Shown: positions 41,463-51,078, counted from the stretch's first letter. The stretch: 64,000 nucleotides of DNA from Treponema sp. UBA4267 (GCA_002395155.1 DGWD01000021.1:59700-123699); one strand, 5' to 3'. Numbers and translations: made by a program. Notes: generated from the sequence alone by a model not told the origin.

Positions 41463-43429
41463 AAAACATTGCAGTTTTAGTCCAGAGTTTAACAGTTGAA
41501 TATTCAATTAATATCTTAAATGGTATTTCAAGCTATTTTAAAGATAAAGAAAATTACCGTCTTATAATTGGCCAAACAAAGGATCCAAATTACAAACTAG
41601 GCCTTTATGAATATCAATACTGGGCTGCAGAAGAACTTTTACTTTCAGACGAAATAGATGGAATCATTTTAATTTCAGGTTCATATTCATCCACAATGAA
41701 GACAAAGGACCTTGCCAACCGTTTTAAGCAAATTGCAAAAGAAAAAGTTATTGTATCTGTTGGAATAGATTTAGGACTAGAGCCTTCGAATTATGTTCAT
41801 GTTGATTGTAATAACTGCTACAAGGAAATTATTGAACATTTAAAACATAAGCATAATTGCAAAAACTTTGCATACGTAAGTGCCGATTTTAACTTATCTA
41901 TCGAATCAAAAGAACGTTTTACTGCATTTAAAAATGCTCTCAAAGAAAATAATCTTGTTTTTGATGAAAAATTGGTATATCAGACCTTGCTTACTTCATC
42001 ATCTGCTTATGAATACTTTAAAAAACATTTCACCCAAAAAGACCAGGTAAAATTTGATGCACTTTTAGCGGCAAACGACCTTATGGCCCTGGGTGTAATG
42101 AAAGCTCTTAAAGAAATAGGAATAAATATTCCTGAAGATGTAAAAATCATTGGTTTTGACGATACATCTCATGCCGAAAACGCTACTCCAAGCCTTACAA
42201 CTATTAATCAAAATATTTTTAATCAGGGCTTTGAAGCTTCTCTTTTAATGGATCAACTTTTATCTGGAAATACGCAAAATAAAGTAAGAGAAATTGAAGC
42301 CTATACCGTTTATCGTCAATCATGTGGTTGTATTCATGCCGGCGACTTTGCAATGAACTCCAGAGGTCAAATTTTAATAACCGACCCAAAACAGAAAACT
42401 CGTTATAAAAGCAATGGAGACTATTCAAATTATCTAAATGAACTTGGCAGTATTGCCTCGCTTATGGATATGTTGAAAGTAACTAATTCCCTGCAACGCT
42501 TTTATAATTCTTTAAAATACATTATGGATACCATTGATGTTTCTTCCATGGGCATTTGTCTTTACGAAAAACCTATTTCAATTAGTAGGACCGATGATAT
42601 TCAGATTCCAGATAAAGTAAACCTTTCAATTTTTGTTGATGGCATGAATGATGTTTTTGAACCAAAAGAAACTTTTAATCCTAAAAAAGAATTGTTACCA
42701 AAAAAATACATAAAACACTTATCGGGATTATTTTTGATCCATCCTATTTTTTCTGGAGAAAATAATTACGGCTACATCATCAGCTCTTTAAGAAATGAAT
42801 CTTTTTCTATCTACAATTTAAGTCTTAAACTTATTTCTAATTCAGTTGCCCAGGCCTACGAACTAACAAGTTCTCTTAATCAGAATGAACAACTTTCTAT
42901 TCAGAATCAGCAGTTACAGCAGGATAAAACAGATTTAAGCATTCAATCAAAAACCGATGAACTTACAAAAATTCTTAATCGTCGTGGCTTTATGGAATTG
43001 GCAGAAAAAAATATGGAGCTGGCAAAGGAACTTGGTTCAAACGGTCTGGTAATTTTTATGGATATGGACGGTCTTAAAACTATAAACGATAATTATGGAC
43101 ACAAGATGGGTGATTCAGCGATTAAGGCCTTTGCAACTGTAATTGCAAAAACTTTCAGAGCAAACGATATTGTTGGGCGTTTAAGTGGAGATGAATTTGC
43201 GGCGGTCGCTGTAGGATTGAAAAAAGAACACTTAAAAAAAATACATGATAAAATTGATAACTTATGCTGTGAAATTTCAAAAGAAAAGAATTTTCCCTTT
43301 ACCCTATCATGTTCTATGGGGGCAACAACATTTTCTTCTACGAAAAAAAATATCACTAAATTATTGATAGAAGCAGACAAAGAATTGTATATTGAAAAAA
43401 GAGAAAAACATAAAAAACAAAATTCTTAG
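41459..43429 (+). CDS. Periplasmic-binding-protein/LacI-type sensor fused to a GGDEF diguanylate cyclase
   Basis: This 656-aa protein is soluble: no signal peptide and no membrane helix. Residues 1-285 are a LacI/RbsB-type sugar-binding fold (IAVLVQSLTVEYSINILNGI, DGIILISGSYSS, FDALLAANDLMALGVMKAL, IIGFDDTSHAENATPSLTTI) without the DNA-binding helix-turn-helix of true LacI repressors. After a linker with a coiled coil (about 475-500) comes a GGDEF domain (about 500-655). The signature is SGDEF, a functional variant in many cyclases, and the inhibitory I-site RxxD is present (RANDIVGRLSGDEF). It should make c-di-GMP in response to a cytosolic sugar or related ligand. It overlaps the B12/radical-SAM gene by 4 nt. 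Confidence 0.88.
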   Translation: MKNIAVLVQSLTVEYSINILNGISSYFKDKENYRLIIGQTKDPNYKLGLYEYQYWAAEELLLSDEIDGIILISGSYSSTMKTKDLANRFKQIAKEKVIVSVGIDLGLEPSNYVHVDCNNCYKEIIEHLKHKHNCKNFAYVSADFNLSIESKERFTAFKNALKENNLVFDEKLVYQTLLTSSSAYEYFKKHFTQKDQVKFDALLAANDLMALGVMKALKEIGINIPEDVKIIGFDDTSHAENATPSLTTINQNIFNQGFEASLLMDQLLSGNTQNKVREIEAYTVYRQSCGCIHAGDFAMNSRGQILITDPKQKTRYKSNGDYSNYLNELGSIASLMDMLKVTNSLQRFYNSLKYIMDTIDVSSMGICLYEKPISISRTDDIQIPDKVNLSIFVDGMNDVFEPKETFNPKKELLPKKYIKHLSGLFLIHPIFSGENNYGYIISSLRNESFSIYNLSLKLISNSVAQAYELTSSLNQNEQLSIQNQQLQQDKTDLSIQSKTDELTKILNRRGFMELAEKNMELAKELGSNGLVIFMDMDGLKTINDNYGHKMGDSAIKAFATVIAKTFRANDIVGRLSGDEFAAVAVGLKKEHLKKIHDKIDNLCCEISKEKNFPFTLSCSMGATTFSSTKKNITKLLIEADKELYIEKREKHKKQNS

Positions 43430-43477
43430 TTATTCGTAGCTAATCGATAAAAATCTTTTTACATCAAGGAGACTCAA

Positions 43478-45280
43478 ATGGCAGATCATAAGATTCCAGC
43501 AAGAAAAGACGTTTCTGCTGAAAACAAGTGGAATCTTTCATCAATTTACAAATCTGATGAAGAATGGGAAGAAAACTTAAAATTAATTCCACAATATACA
43601 AAGGAAGTTGCAGCATTTAAAGGAAAACTCGGATCAAATCCAGAAACTTTACTGCAGGCCCTAAAAGCAATCGAAAAGGCAAATCTTCAAATTGAAACAG
43701 TTTATCATTATGCATCTTTAAAGCACGAAGCTGATGAAGATGACACAAAAGCAAGCGATGCCTACGGCCGTGCCCTTATGGCCTACACAAACATGGAAGC
43801 CGAACTCAGCTTTGTAGATCCAGAATTACAGGAAATTGAAGACTCAAAAATAAGAGAATGGATTGCAAAACCTGAATTTGCAGACTACAAAATCTTTATC
43901 GAAAAACTTCTTTACTTCAAAAAATACATTTTAAGCGAAAAAGAAGAAAGAATTCTTTCTTTACAGGGACAAGCAGCCCAAACTCCAGAAACAGCATTTT
44001 CTGTTCTTACAAATGTAGATATGAACAAAACCTTTGGAACTGTTACTGAAAATGGAGTAGAAAAACCTCTCACAGAAACTACATGGGGTCTTTTTATGCA
44101 TTCCCAAGACCGCAAGGTAAGAGAAGAAGCATACAAAAAGTTCTATGCAAAATTTGAAGAACATCAGAATACAATCGCAGCCCTTTATTCTGGAAGTGTA
44201 AACCAGGATGTATTCAGTATGAGAGCTCGTGGTTATGAATCTTCTTTACATGCCGCCCTTTATGGAAATAAGGTGCCTGTATCTGTATACCATAATCTTA
44301 TTGATTGTATTCATAAAAATCTTCCGGTTCTGCATGAATACTACAGCCTTAGAAAAAAAGCTCTGGGCTTAGATGAACTTCGTCATTACGATGTTTATGT
44401 ACCTCTTGTAAAATCAGTAGAAACAAAAACTTCCTACGAAGAAGCCGTTGAAATTTGTAGAAAAGCAATGGCACCACTTGGAAAAGAATACACAGACCGT
44501 CTTTGTTCAGGCCTTTTAAATGGCTGGGCAGACCGTTACGAGAATGTAGGAAAACGTTCTGGAGCCTTCTCTTCAGGCTGTTATATTGGAGATCCCTTTA
44601 TCCTCTTAAATTACCACGAAGAAAACATTCGCGATGTATTTACAATGGCCCATGAAGGTGGACACTCTATGCATTCCTGGTATTCGGTTCATAATAATCC
44701 TTTTATGTGTTATGAATACACAATTTTTGAAGCCGAAGTTGCATCTACCTTTAACGAAGAACTTGTGTTTGAATATCTTTTAAAAAATGCAAAAACTCCA
44801 GAAATGAAAAAATACCTGCTTGCGATGAGAGCTGATGATATTCTTGCAACACTTCACCGCCAGACCATGTTTGCTGAATTTGAATTAAAGGCCCATGAAT
44901 ATGTTGAAAACGGAACACCATTAACTCCAGAACTTTTAAGAAAAACTTACAGAGAACTTCTTGAGCTTTATTTTGGACCAGAAATGCATTTTGAAGATAA
45001 TTCAGATATGGAAGGACTCAGAATCCCTCATTTCTACAGTGCCTTTTATGTTTACAAATACGCCACAGGAATTTCTGCAGCACTTGCCCTTGCTCACCGC
45101 GTAACTACAGGTGGAGATAAAGAACGAGAAGACTACTTTAAGTTCCTCAAAAGTGGTGGTTCACGTTATCCAATTGAAAGCCTTAAAATTGCCGGTGTTG
45201 ATATGGAAAGTGTAGAACCAGTTCAGGCTGCTTGTGACACATTTAAAGATATAGTAGAACAATTAAAAGACTTACTTTAG
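43478..45280 (+). CDS. pepF: Oligoendopeptidase F (M3 family)
   Basis: PepF is a cytoplasmic zinc metallopeptidase that cuts peptides of about 7-17 residues. The 600-aa protein is of normal length; the zinc motif HEGGH is in MAHEGGHSMHSWYSVHNNPF and the third ligand Glu region is YTIFEAEVASTFNE. The N-terminal half is the helical lid. AAGGAG lies 7 nt before the ATG. It lies 48 nt after the GGDEF-fusion gene and is followed by a strong terminator, so it could be the last gene of the hflX cluster or have its own promoter. Confidence 0.96.
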   Translation: MADHKIPARKDVSAENKWNLSSIYKSDEEWEENLKLIPQYTKEVAAFKGKLGSNPETLLQALKAIEKANLQIETVYHYASLKHEADEDDTKASDAYGRALMAYTNMEAELSFVDPELQEIEDSKIREWIAKPEFADYKIFIEKLLYFKKYILSEKEERILSLQGQAAQTPETAFSVLTNVDMNKTFGTVTENGVEKPLTETTWGLFMHSQDRKVREEAYKKFYAKFEEHQNTIAALYSGSVNQDVFSMRARGYESSLHAALYGNKVPVSVYHNLIDCIHKNLPVLHEYYSLRKKALGLDELRHYDVYVPLVKSVETKTSYEEAVEICRKAMAPLGKEYTDRLCSGLLNGWADRYENVGKRSGAFSSGCYIGDPFILLNYHEENIRDVFTMAHEGGHSMHSWYSVHNNPFMCYEYTIFEAEVASTFNEELVFEYLLKNAKTPEMKKYLLAMRADDILATLHRQTMFAEFELKAHEYVENGTPLTPELLRKTYRELLELYFGPEMHFEDNSDMEGLRIPHFYSAFYVYKYATGISAALALAHRVTTGGDKEREDYFKFLKSGGSRYPIESLKIAGVDMESVEPVQAACDTFKDIVEQLKDLL

Positions 45281-45287
45281 TTACAGG

Positions 45288-45319
45288 AAGGCTGTCTAAA
45301 AATAGGCAGCCTTTTTTTT
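45288..45319 (+). terminator. Terminator of pepF
   Basis: An 11-bp stem with one G-U (45288-45298 with 45303-45313) is followed by a run of Ts. Confidence 0.9.
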
Positions 45320-45389
45320 ATATATATAGTAAGTTTTCCTAAAGTTTAAGCTGAAACAGACCGATCTTTTAAAAGAGGACTTTTTTACA

Positions 45390-45419
45390 TTGAATAATTA
45401 AGTCCATAAGTGGTAAATT
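45390..45419 (+). promoter_or_regulatory. Promoter candidate of the adenosine deaminase gene
   Basis: -35 TTGAAT (45390-45395), 18-nt spacer, -10 TAAATT (45414-45419). Confidence 0.45.
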
Positions 45420-45449
45420 ATTAATATTGCAGGCTACCAGGAGATGAAA

Positions 45450-46466
45450 GTGAAAAAGTCAGAATTTAACACATTTTTAAAAGCTATACCAAAAGCTGAA
45501 TTGCATTTGCATCTAGAAGCAGTTATTTCTTTAGCAGGTGTTAAAAAACTTTATAAGAATAAATACGGTAAGGAAATGAGCAAGGAAGAACAAACCGAAC
45601 TCTTTTCATACGAAGATCTTAATGGCTTTATTCAGGCCTTTCTAAAAATTCAAGCTATGTACAGTTCTGTTGAAGACTTTAGAACAGTTTTTGATGAACT
45701 TGAAAAATACCTGGTAAAAAACGGTATTGTGTATACCGAAGTCTTCTTTGCACCAACTGCATTCCTTAAACTTGGTTTCAAATATGAAGATATGGTAAAA
45801 ATCTTTGATGAAAAGATTGAAAATATCTACAAAAAACACGGCATTGTCGTAAAAATGATTATGGATGTTTCCCGTACATTTGGTTGCGACAACGCCATGA
45901 AAAATTACGAACTTTTAAAACAATTCCCAAGCAAAAATATAATCGGTATTGGTCTTGGAGGTGCAGAATCAAAAGGTCCTGCAAAAGACTTTGCTCCAGT
46001 TTTTGATCTGGCTATTAAAGAAGGATATGTTGCAGTTGCACATGCAGGAGAAGATGTAGGACCTGAATCAATCTGGGATTCTTTAAATTATCTTCACGCA
46101 CAGAGAATTGGACACGGACTTACAGCTTGTCAGGATGAAGAATTGATGAAGTCTCTTGAAAAGTCTAAAACTCCAATCGAAATCTGTATTACATCTAACA
46201 CTTTCACAAAGAAAATTGTACAGAAAGCAAAAGACCATCCTGTAAAAATGTATTTCGACCGTGGAATTTCTGTAAACATCAATACTGATGACCCTGTATT
46301 CTTTAAGACAACTCTTATCAACGAATACTGGCTCTGTCACCACGATTTAAACTTTACAATGGACGAAATCAAACAGCTTGTAAAAAACAGCTTCTTACAG
46401 GCCTTTATGTCTGATAAAGAAAAGAAAGACTACTGCCAGAAAGTAGATCAGGCTTGGTCTTTATAA
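45450..46466 (+). CDS. add: Adenosine deaminase
   Basis: The enzyme hydrolyses (deoxy)adenosine to inosine for purine salvage. It is an amidohydrolase-type TIM barrel of about 338 aa. The zinc ligands are in AELHLHLEA, in VAHAGED, and in NINTDDP, and the catalytic Glu/His region is AGEDVGPESIWDSL and RIGHG; all four family signatures are intact. I chose the GTG at 45450: the AGGAG is 6 nt before it, whereas the upstream in-frame ATG (45444) directly abuts AGGAG and would add two residues. The gene converges with the methyltransferase, overlapping by 6 nt. Adenine-deaminase (Ade) activity of this family is possible. Confidence 0.95.
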   Translation: MKKSEFNTFLKAIPKAELHLHLEAVISLAGVKKLYKNKYGKEMSKEEQTELFSYEDLNGFIQAFLKIQAMYSSVEDFRTVFDELEKYLVKNGIVYTEVFFAPTAFLKLGFKYEDMVKIFDEKIENIYKKHGIVVKMIMDVSRTFGCDNAMKNYELLKQFPSKNIIGIGLGGAESKGPAKDFAPVFDLAIKEGYVAVAHAGEDVGPESIWDSLNYLHAQRIGHGLTACQDEELMKSLEKSKTPIEICITSNTFTKKIVQKAKDHPVKMYFDRGISVNINTDDPVFFKTTLINEYWLCHHDLNFTMDEIKQLVKNSFLQAFMSDKEKKDYCQKVDQAWSL

Positions 46467-47252
46467 AACCTTGAGAACATCAACAATATGACTGGAAGCA
46501 CCCAGTAATTCTGGGCGCTGACAAATTGACATTTGAAATTGTAAAAAAGCCTGAAATTCTTCTTCAGACATTTCGTTTAATTCCCGTCGCATGTAATCGG
46601 CAGGCCCGTCAGGTGCAAAAATTTCCTTACGGTTCAAACAGGTCGCCTTATTAAGCCTTTCAAGATCTTCCAGTCTTACATAATCATACAAATCATCTTC
46701 TGTACAAATTGTATGAAAATCTGGACTTAATCCACCTTTTGCAGCAACTTCCGCCCACTTATGTTCTTTAAAACAATAAGAAATGACACTGTACTCATTC
46801 ATCACATAAGCGACTAAAATTAATCCGCCTTTTTTTGTAATTCTTTTTGCTTCAGACAAGGCCTTAAGTTTATTTTCATCTCCATGCAGATGGTACATAG
46901 GCCCAAACAAAAGTGTGATATCGAATTTACCATCATCTAAAAAATGCAAATCTCTTGCATCACCCTGCCAGGTATTTATGTTTTCATGTTTTGAGCGGAG
47001 GATTTCCAGATTGTGTTTTACCAGTTCAACAGCAGTAACTTCATAGCCAAGATGACAAAGCTCAACTGAATAGCGTCCAGTTCCAGCTCCAATATCTGCA
47101 ATTTTAAGAGCTTCTGCACCCGAAGTTTTTTTCATCTCCTGTGCATATTTTTTTATAAAATGCATGGAAGTTGAAAATTCCACCAGCCCGTGACGAGTCT
47201 TAAGGCGGTGATCTTCATGAAATTTATTGTAATATTCTTCGAGTTTTGTCAC
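46461..47252 (-). CDS. SAM-dependent methyltransferase (class I), substrate unknown
   Basis: The 263-aa protein has a class I methyltransferase fold: motif I IADIGAGTGRYSVEL, motif II VTAVELVKHNLEIL, then WQGDARDL and FDITLLFGPMYHL. Later LSEAKRITKKGGLILVAYVM is motif VI. There is no signature that identifies a substrate; the family includes UbiE/BioC-type and small-molecule enzymes. It follows mnmG by 11 nt on the same strand and converges with add (6-nt overlap). The tRNA-modification neighbour suggests a nucleic acid substrate, but that is only a guess. Confidence 0.85.
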   Translation of the reverse strand: MTKLEEYYNKFHEDHRLKTRHGLVEFSTSMHFIKKYAQEMKKTSGAEALKIADIGAGTGRYSVELCHLGYEVTAVELVKHNLEILRSKHENINTWQGDARDLHFLDDGKFDITLLFGPMYHLHGDENKLKALSEAKRITKKGGLILVAYVMNEYSVISYCFKEHKWAEVAAKGGLSPDFHTICTEDDLYDYVRLEDLERLNKATCLNRKEIFAPDGPADYMRRELNEMSEEEFQAFLQFQMSICQRPELLGASSHIVDVLKVL

Positions 47253-47263
47253 AGGCCTTCCAC

Positions 47264-49324
47264 CTATCTTTTAAGATAAACCATCAGAAGCATGATATCG
47301 GAGTTACGAATACCAGAAATACGGTTAGCCTGACCAAGAGTTACAGGACGAATTGCTTCCAGTTTATTTCTGGATTCAGCAGAAAGAGAAGGAATTGAAC
47401 CATAATCAAAATCAGGAGGAATGTGGGTATTTTCCATTTTGTGGAGTTTTTCTACACGGCGATCCTGTTTTTCAATGTAATATTTGTACTTTGCCTCAAT
47501 TTTTGCTTCTTCCCATTCCTTCTCCGGATAACCAGGATTTTCCATATCCGGCTTTTTCAAAATCATTGCTTCAAGTTCATCTAAACGGGCATACTTTTCG
47601 TTGATTGAATCAAGCTGAGCCTTAGTCTTCAATCCGCACTCATATGCATATTTTGCAAGACGGCGATCAGCTGTATCATGACGAAGTTTCAGACGGTATT
47701 CAGCACGGGCAGTAAACATACGATAAGGTTCTTTTGTACCAAGAGTTACAAGATCATCTATCAAAACACCAATGTAAGCTTCGTCTCGGCCAAGAATAAT
47801 TGGCTTATATTCAGGAATCACTTCAAACTTTTCAAATCCCGCATTTTTCTGAACTTTTGCAATAAATTCATTAAGTTCTTTTGTTTCTCTTGCAGAAATT
47901 TCAGCAAACTGATGTTTTTCTTCGGCAGTCATTTCGTTTTTAGGACGGAAGGCACCTGGCTCCATTGATGAAGGAACACCATTCATAGTATTTGGAATTT
48001 CAGATAAAGGTCCGCAAGTGGTGATATGAGCACGTGCATACAAACCGGCATTCATTCCTGCAATAAGCCCCTGACCGGCAGCCTCTTCATATCCGGAAGT
48101 ACCATTTATCTGTCCGGCATCAAAAAGTCCTGCAACACGCTTTGTTTCCAGAGATGGATAAAGTTGAGTTGGTTCAACAAAATCATATTCAACAGCATAA
48201 CCTGGGCGACTTGAAACGGCATGCTCAAAACCTGCCATAGTATGCAAAAAGGCATCCTGAACACACTCTGGCAAACTTGAAGAAAGCCCATTCAAATACA
48301 TTTCTTCTGTTTCCAGTCCCTCTGGTTCAACAAAAATCTGATGGCGGTCACGGTCTGTAAAACGCATAACCTTATCTTCAATTGAAGGACAGTAGCGTGG
48401 TCCAATTCCATGAATTTTTCCACTGTAGAGTGGGGAACGGCCTATATTATCACGAATAATTTTATGAGTTTCTTCATTTGTATAAACAATGTGACATGGA
48501 ACCATTGGCCTTTCAACTTTTTCTGTTTCAAAGCTAAAAGGAACAATTTCTTCGTCCCCTGGATTTTCTTCTATTTTTGAAAAATCGATTGTCTTTTTAA
48601 GGATTCTAGGAGGAGTTCCAGTTTTGAGACGGCCTGTTGTAAATCCTAAACGATGAAGACTTTCTGTAAGTCCATAAGCGGCAGGTTCCCCTACTCGACC
48701 ACAAGGGGCATCATATTCACCAATAAAAATACGTCCCCCCAAGAAAGTTCCTGTGGTAAGAACAACGGCACGAACTGGGATAATACGTCCTCTTTCAGTA
48801 ACAAGGCCAGTAACCTTTTGACGCATTCCAGAACGAGCTGCCTGAGTTTCACCCTGATGGCGTGATTCACCAGGAATAGTACCTTTTTCTGCCTGACTAT
48901 CAGCATTTGGAGGTAAAGGAGTTGATGAAGCTGTAGTTAAAACATCTATTACAGTATCCATCAAAGTATAAAGATTTGGTGTTTGTTCACAAATTTGACG
49001 GGCCAGTTTAGAATAAGTAATTTTATCGGCCTGAGAACGAGGAGCCTGAACAGCAGGTCCACGACTCTTATTGAGCATTCTAAACTGAATCATAGAATGG
49101 TCTATAAGCTTGGCCATTTGACCACCAAGAGCATCTATTTCACGAACAATATTCCCTTTGGCAATTCCACCAATTGAAGGATTGCAAGACATACGTGCAA
49201 TTGCATCTGGTGTCTGTGTTATTAAAACAGTTTTAAGTCCCATTCTGGCTGTAGCAAGTGCGGCCTCAATTCCTGCGTGACCAGCACCAACTACGGCTAC
49301 ATCATAAAAATCATAAAAACCCAT
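47264..49324 (-). CDS. mnmG: tRNA uridine-5-carboxymethylaminomethyl modification enzyme MnmG (GidA)
   Basis: MnmG with MnmE installs (carboxymethyl)aminomethyl groups on wobble U34 of certain tRNAs. The FAD motif VAVVGAGHAGIEAALA, CNPSIGGIAKG, GTPPRI and the C-terminal SAESRNKLEAIRPVTLGQAN are canonical. At 686 aa it is longer than usual (about 620-630): residues 131-170 are an extra low-complexity stretch rich in Pro/Ser/Gln/Gly just where related proteins read directly from the beta-strand into VTGLVTERGR. MnmE is not in the window. It has a strong promoter (-35 TTGTAT, N17, -10 TATAAT) and GGAG upstream of the ATG. The neighbouring methyltransferase may share its mRNA. Confidence 0.96.
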   Translation of the reverse strand: MGFYDFYDVAVVGAGHAGIEAALATARMGLKTVLITQTPDAIARMSCNPSIGGIAKGNIVREIDALGGQMAKLIDHSMIQFRMLNKSRGPAVQAPRSQADKITYSKLARQICEQTPNLYTLMDTVIDVLTTASSTPLPPNADSQAEKGTIPGESRHQGETQAARSGMRQKVTGLVTERGRIIPVRAVVLTTGTFLGGRIFIGEYDAPCGRVGEPAAYGLTESLHRLGFTTGRLKTGTPPRILKKTIDFSKIEENPGDEEIVPFSFETEKVERPMVPCHIVYTNEETHKIIRDNIGRSPLYSGKIHGIGPRYCPSIEDKVMRFTDRDRHQIFVEPEGLETEEMYLNGLSSSLPECVQDAFLHTMAGFEHAVSSRPGYAVEYDFVEPTQLYPSLETKRVAGLFDAGQINGTSGYEEAAGQGLIAGMNAGLYARAHITTCGPLSEIPNTMNGVPSSMEPGAFRPKNEMTAEEKHQFAEISARETKELNEFIAKVQKNAGFEKFEVIPEYKPIILGRDEAYIGVLIDDLVTLGTKEPYRMFTARAEYRLKLRHDTADRRLAKYAYECGLKTKAQLDSINEKYARLDELEAMILKKPDMENPGYPEKEWEEAKIEAKYKYYIEKQDRRVEKLHKMENTHIPPDFDYGSIPSLSAESRNKLEAIRPVTLGQANRISGIRNSDIMLLMVYLKR

Positions 49325-49356
49325 ATAAAATGACCTTACTCCAAATAATTTCTATG

Positions 49357-49385
49357 ATTATATCTAAATCAAAAGTCTTATACAA
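49357..49385 (-). promoter_or_regulatory. Promoter of mnmG
   Basis: Minus strand: -35 TTGTAT (49380-49385), 17-nt spacer, -10 TATAAT (49357-49362). Confidence 0.75.
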
Positions 49386-49410
49386 TTAAGCACAAAAAAT
49401 AAGTTAACAA

Positions 49411-49441
49411 AAAAAAAGAGCACTTCATAAAAGAAGTGCTC
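49411..49441 (-). terminator. Terminator of rny
   Basis: A perfect 9-bp stem (49418-49426 with 49433-49441) is followed on the minus strand by seven or more Ts; it lies 37 bp after the rny stop. Confidence 0.9.
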
Positions 49442-49478
49442 ACCTCCTAATTATTTAAGACACCTTTCGGCGAAATAA

Positions 49479-51008
49479 TTATCTTGCATATTCAATAATT
49501 CGAGTTTCACGAATCATTGTAAGGCGAATACGTCCTGGATAACGTAAATCACTTTCAATCTGCTTAGCAATACTTCTTGCCAAATCCTTAACTTCTCCGT
49601 CAGGGATTTTTTCATTATTAACAAGAATGCGAAGTTCACGACCAGCCTGAATAGCATAAGCTTTTTCAACACCAGGGAAGCCTTCTGCAATTGCTTCAAG
49701 ATTTTCAAGACGTTTTACGTAGTTATCAACAGTTTCACGACGTGCACCAGGACGAGCCGCAGAAATAGCATCTGCAATCTGAACAACTACAGCTTCAATA
49801 GTTTCTGTTGGAACATCATTGTGGTGGGCCGCAATTGCATTAATAACAGCCTGACTTTCACCCATCTTACGGGCCATTTCGGCACCAACTTCTGCGTGAT
49901 TCTGGTCGCTGTCATTTTCAGCTCCCTTACCAATATCATGAAGTACTGCTGCTCTCTTAGCCAATTCGCGATCTGCTCCAATTTCTGCAGCAATCATACT
50001 TGCAGCCATTGCAACTTCTTTTGAATGGGTAAGAACATTCTGTCCATAGCTTGTACGGAAATACAAGCGTCCAAGAGCACGAATACCATCTGTATTCATG
50101 TTGTGAATTCCAAGATCAAAGAGGGCCTTTTCGCCTTCTTCATAAATCTTGTTCTGAATTTCATGAGTAACCTTTTGAACAATTTCTTCGATGCGAGCTG
50201 GATGGATACGACCATCAGAAATTAAACGTTCCAAAGATTCCTTTGCAATTTCTTTTCGAACTGGATCAAAACAAGAAATAACAACAGCTTCTGGAGTATC
50301 ATCAATAATGATATCAACACCAGTAAGAGTTTCCAAAGTACGAATGTTACGACCTTCACGACCAATAATACGTCCCTTCATTTCATCGCTAGGCAATGAA
50401 ACTGTTGTAACCGTAATATCAGAGGTTGTTTCAGGTGCAATTCTCTGAATTGTAGTAATAAGAATGTCTTTGGCTTTCTTTTCGGCTGTAAGTTGAGCTT
50501 CCTGTTCAATCTTATTGATAAGGGCCTGAGCATCATGACGTGCTTCATTTTCAAGGTTCTTAATAATAAGATCTTTTGCTTCCTGAGCAGACAAACCAGA
50601 AATTTTTTCCAATTCCTGTCTGTAGAGCTCTTCCTGCTTTGAAAGTTCTTCTTCTCGTTTCACCATTGCAGATTTCTTTTCTGCAAGTTCTTTTTCATTT
50701 TTTTCAAAATCGGCTGCACGCTGATCTAAGAGTTCTTCTTTTTTATTAACTCTAGCTTCAAAACGTTGTACTTCAGCCCTGCGTTCGCGGTTCTCCCGTT
50801 CCTGCTGATTTCTTTCCCGAATGAGTTCATCTTTTGCATTTAACAAAATTTCTTTTTTCTGTGCTTCAGCTTCTCGTATTGCTTCCTGCTTAACACGTTC
50901 TGCTTTCTGTTCAGAAGCAGTTAATTGAAATCTGGCATAAATCCAGCGAATAATCCATCCAAGAACAATTCCAACAAGAGGAAGACCGATGTAAAAAACT
51001 AAGTTCAC
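49479..51008 (-). CDS. rny: Ribonuclease Y
   Basis: RNase Y is a membrane-anchored endoribonuclease that starts mRNA decay. The 509-aa protein has the full layout: an N-terminal membrane helix (LVFYIGLPLVGIVLGWIIRW), a long charged coiled coil (30-190), a KH domain (MKGRIIGREGRNIRTLETLT) and an HD domain with AAVLHDIGKGAE. The C-terminus IRLTMIRETRIIEYAR is typical. The start is GTG, 6 nt after an AGGAG. It has its own promoter and terminator. It lies after lptB. In an organism with apparent leaderless mRNAs its substrates would be worth study. Confidence 0.97.
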   Translation of the reverse strand: MNLVFYIGLPLVGIVLGWIIRWIYARFQLTASEQKAERVKQEAIREAEAQKKEILLNAKDELIRERNQQERENRERRAEVQRFEARVNKKEELLDQRAADFEKNEKELAEKKSAMVKREEELSKQEELYRQELEKISGLSAQEAKDLIIKNLENEARHDAQALINKIEQEAQLTAEKKAKDILITTIQRIAPETTSDITVTTVSLPSDEMKGRIIGREGRNIRTLETLTGVDIIIDDTPEAVVISCFDPVRKEIAKESLERLISDGRIHPARIEEIVQKVTHEIQNKIYEEGEKALFDLGIHNMNTDGIRALGRLYFRTSYGQNVLTHSKEVAMAASMIAAEIGADRELAKRAAVLHDIGKGAENDSDQNHAEVGAEMARKMGESQAVINAIAAHHNDVPTETIEAVVVQIADAISAARPGARRETVDNYVKRLENLEAIAEGFPGVEKAYAIQAGRELRILVNNEKIPDGEVKDLARSIAKQIESDLRYPGRIRLTMIRETRIIEYAR

Positions 51009-51049
51009 AATCTTCTCCTATTTTAAAAATTTAGAATAGTTCAGATTCA

Positions 51050-51078
51050 ATAATAACGGAAGAACGATTTACTGTCAA
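51050..51078 (-). promoter_or_regulatory. Promoter of rny
   Basis: Minus strand: -35 TTGACA (51073-51078), 17-nt spacer, -10 TATTAT (51050-51055). Confidence 0.8.

Noticed and set aside
41459..42320. LacI-type transcription repressor
   Set aside because: The sugar-binding fold starts at residue 3 with no helix-turn-helix, and the C-terminus is GGDEF; a c-di-GMP enzyme fits better.
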